From assembly GCA_032251145.1 (NCBI GenBank), contig JAVVER010000008.1, forward strand, positions 1-52,295: 52,295 nt of DNA. Direction: 5' to 3'. This stretch comes from BRH-c54 sp032251145 (GTDB taxonomy: Bacteria > Bacteroidota > Bacteroidia > Flavobacteriales_E > Vicingaceae). Positions 50,808-52,295 of this stretch are shown piece by piece (within the stretch, counting starts at the first letter, position 1; the number at the start of each line of letters is the position of its first letter). The notes beneath the pieces are model-generated. The model worked only from the letters and a program-made list of their open reading frames with translations. It had not been told where the DNA came from and did no database searches. The position numbers were made by a program, and so were the translations under genes.

Positions 50808-51788
50808 TTAATTCTTAATTAATTTTAAAGTAGTTATATCACTATTTTTAACTGCTTTAACGAAATAAATACCATTAGACTGTTTGCTTATATCTATACT
50901 TCCTTTACCTTTTATTGATAGACTTTCTATTTGTTGTCCTGAGGTATTATAAATAGTTACCAAAACTTCATCAGTTACTGATGGTGATTCAATGTTAAAA
51001 ATACCATTATTAGGGTTAGGGTAAATCTTTACACTATTTTCTTTTATAGTTGCATCATTAATCCCAACAGCGTTGTAACAAGCTAACGAATCAGGATAAG
51101 CTATTTCTGTATCTTCAAAGCAAAGAAGATTATTCCAATCGTCATTCAAATAATATAAATATGGTTCAAATATACCTGAGTGATGACCAATCTTCTCTAT
51201 ATAATAAAATCCAGTAAATAGACCATTCTTATATGAAGGACAATTAATGCCTGAGGATATGAAATAATAATTATATCTTTTTAGGTATTGACTTTGAACA
51301 AGAACACTATCTATAGATGTAATATATATCCGTGAACTATCCACATACTGATAAAAAACAGTATCTCCAACACTTACACTAAAGTCATATAATAGCACTT
51401 CTTTGTTAAGTATATCATCATTACAAAGACCACTTGGATTTTGATTGTTTATATTATATAAAGCAATAGAATCAGCGAATAAATAAACTCGTTTATTTGT
51501 ATCTTCTCTAACAGCACCTACAAAGAGTGCGTTTAGTGTGTCAGAAGCAAGCACATCACTACTATATATTTTACTGTATGTATTTCCGTTAATTATAGTA
51601 TCGCCATTTATGAAATTGGAATACCGAAAACAATAAGGTGATGATATTGGGGTAGGTAAGTAACAATATTCTATCCTCCAAACTGCCGAGCTATCTGGAA
51701 ATGGGTGATAAGTTTGAGCTACCAAACAAGAAGAAAACACTCCGATAGCTATCGGAAAAAGTAAAAAAGTATAGAAAAAGTGTTTCAC
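50808..51788 (-). CDS. T9SS-secreted protein with type A sorting domain
   Basis: 326 aa. Signal peptide about 1-25 (ending CLVAQ). The central region (about 26-240) is of unknown fold and Tyr/Ser/Asp-rich. C-terminal sorting domain about 252-326: VKIYPNPNNGIFNIESP, VTIYNTSGQQIESL, GIYFVKAV and final LKLIKN. Expected to cross the outer membrane by the type IX system and stay on the surface or be released. The codons of the signal peptide contain the palindrome CCGATAGCTATCGG (51742-51755). Its last 55 codons resemble those of the neighbouring gene at the DNA level. Confidence 0.88.
   Translation of the reverse strand: MKHFFYTFLLFPIAIGVFSSCLVAQTYHPFPDSSAVWRIEYCYLPTPISSPYCFRYSNFINGDTIINGNTYSKIYSSDVLASDTLNALFVGAVREDTNKRVYLFADSIALYNINNQNPSGLCNDDILNKEVLLYDFSVSVGDTVFYQYVDSSRIYITSIDSVLVQSQYLKRYNYYFISSGINCPSYKNGLFTGFYYIEKIGHHSGIFEPYLYYLNDDWNNLLCFEDTEIAYPDSLACYNAVGINDATIKENSVKIYPNPNNGIFNIESPSVTDEVLVTIYNTSGQQIESLSIKGKGSIDISKQSNGIYFVKAVKNSDITTLKLIKN
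50858..51023. repeat. Direct repeat of sorting-domain DNA, copy 1
   Basis: Closely similar to about 51850-52015: shared runs AACGAAATAAATACCATTAG, CTTATATCTATA, TCTATTTGTTG, AAATAGTTAC, AAAATACCATTATT against AAAATGCCATTATT. It encodes the T9SS domain in two adjacent genes and points to duplication or gene conversion of the tail. Confidence 0.7.
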
Positions 51789-51799
51789 GGTTGCTAGTA

Positions 51800-52295
51800 T
51801 TAATATTTAATAATTTTTTTGGTAATTACCTGATGCTGATGTATCACTTTAACGAAATAAATACCATTAGGTTGCTTACTTATATCTATAATTCCTTTAT
51901 CTTTTAAGGTTAGATATTCTATTTGTTGACCTGAAAGATTGTAAATAGTTACTTGAACTTCGTCTTTTATTGTTGGTAATGCTATATTAAAAATGCCATT
52001 ATTGGGATTTGGGTAAACGAGTATTTCTGAATCTTTATTTTTTTCTAATTCACTAATATTAGTTAGAATATCAACATTTATTTCATTACTATAACAACTA
52101 GTTACCTGATTGAGCGTATCAACTGCATAGACTCGGTATTTTCTTTCAGTAAAGCAATGTACAGAATCAATAAAACTCTTAGTTGTTAGATAACAAAAAT
52201 CATCTGTTGTTAAAACTGATTGGCAATATTCCCATGGAGAATCCCATGCATATACATCTTTATTATACCTTAATACCATATAAACTAAATTTGGG
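51800..52295 (-). CDS. T9SS-cargo protein, C-terminal part (5' end off the window)
   Basis: The frame stays open to the right edge, so only the last ~165 aa are seen; the Met at 52279 is probably internal. Residues before the tail (YRVYAVDTLNQVTSCYSNEINVDI) look like the end of a fibronectin type III-like domain. The type A sorting domain follows: ILVYPNPNNGIFNIALP, VTIYNLSGQQIEYL, GIYFVKVI and final ITKKIIKY. It is upstream of the other T9SS gene on the same strand with an 11-base gap, so likely one operon. Confidence 0.85.
   Translation of the reverse strand, partial: PNLVYMVLRYNKDVYAWDSPWEYCQSVLTTDDFCYLTTKSFIDSVHCFTERKYRVYAVDTLNQVTSCYSNEINVDILTNISELEKNKDSEILVYPNPNNGIFNIALPTIKDEVQVTIYNLSGQQIEYLTLKDKGIIDISKQPNGIYFVKVIHQHQVITKKIIKY
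51850..52015. repeat. Direct repeat of sorting-domain DNA, copy 2
   Basis: Partner of 50858-51023; see that entry. Confidence 0.7.

Noticed and set aside
1..52295. tRNA, rRNA, insertion sequence or prophage
   Set aside because: I saw no cloverleaf-like tRNA sequence, no rRNA words, no transposase or phage proteins in any gap or frame.

Overview
The window is low-GC DNA (roughly a third G+C by eye) from a member of the Bacteroidota, most likely a Flavobacteriales-type organism. Three things support this: C-terminal type IX secretion sorting domains at the right edge, a SusC-like TonB-dependent receptor, and promoters matching the Bacteroidota consensus TAnnTTTG in front of about ten genes or operons. 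Small families such as DUF6427, DUF6341 and DUF2024 fit as well. No rRNA, tRNA, CRISPR array, insertion sequence or prophage is visible.

Left part, 1-5119: the tail of an RND efflux operon (permease plus a small PII-like protein) and a DUF2892 membrane protein. They sit in intergenic DNA rich in short palindromic repeats: three copies of a 44-45 bp double hairpin, two copies of another double hairpin whose arms covary, and a long imperfect fold-back. A MerR-type regulator gene (4613-4946) is broken by a one-base insertion and a nonsense codon.

5120-15763: a TonB-dependent receptor under a TPP riboswitch, so it probably takes up thiamine or a precursor. Next is a leftward operon of four secreted proteins. 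Two of these share an N-terminal domain but carry different C-terminal modules (LolA-like and SUMF1-like), and a decayed third copy of that domain lies just downstream at 7833-7940. The operon is divergent from a 7TMR-DISM histidine kinase and NarL-type regulator pair. A NadR-like kinase follows.

16055-30828: mostly housekeeping genes. There are two RecQ helicases, a GT39-like membrane transferase, an operon of UbiA prenyltransferase, Maf and GH16, an ElaA acetyltransferase, LemA with DUF3137, PspC, a MoxR ATPase with a CoxE-type VWA protein, and a RimJ-like acetyltransferase. Among them is a compact thioredoxin-like / DUF2024 / MarR operon in which every protein carries a CxxC motif. Both of its promoters overlap nearly the same palindrome, which suggests a self-regulated thiol or metal stress switch.

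30915-49333: a rightward surface polysaccharide locus. It holds six glycosyltransferases, a hexapeptide acyltransferase, a methyltransferase, a glutamine-dependent amidotransferase of the asparagine synthase family, a Wzy-like polymerase, a two-domain oxidoreductase, an alpha/alpha-toroid protein, a DUF354 protein, an initiating phosphoglycosyl transferase and a Wzi-like outer-membrane protein. A GxxExxY gene flanked by 32 bp direct repeats interrupts it. No Wzx flippase or Wza/Wzc exporter is seen.

49330-52295: DUF6427 and DUF6341 membrane proteins, then two T9SS-cargo genes with near-duplicate C-terminal sorting domains. The second runs off the right edge.
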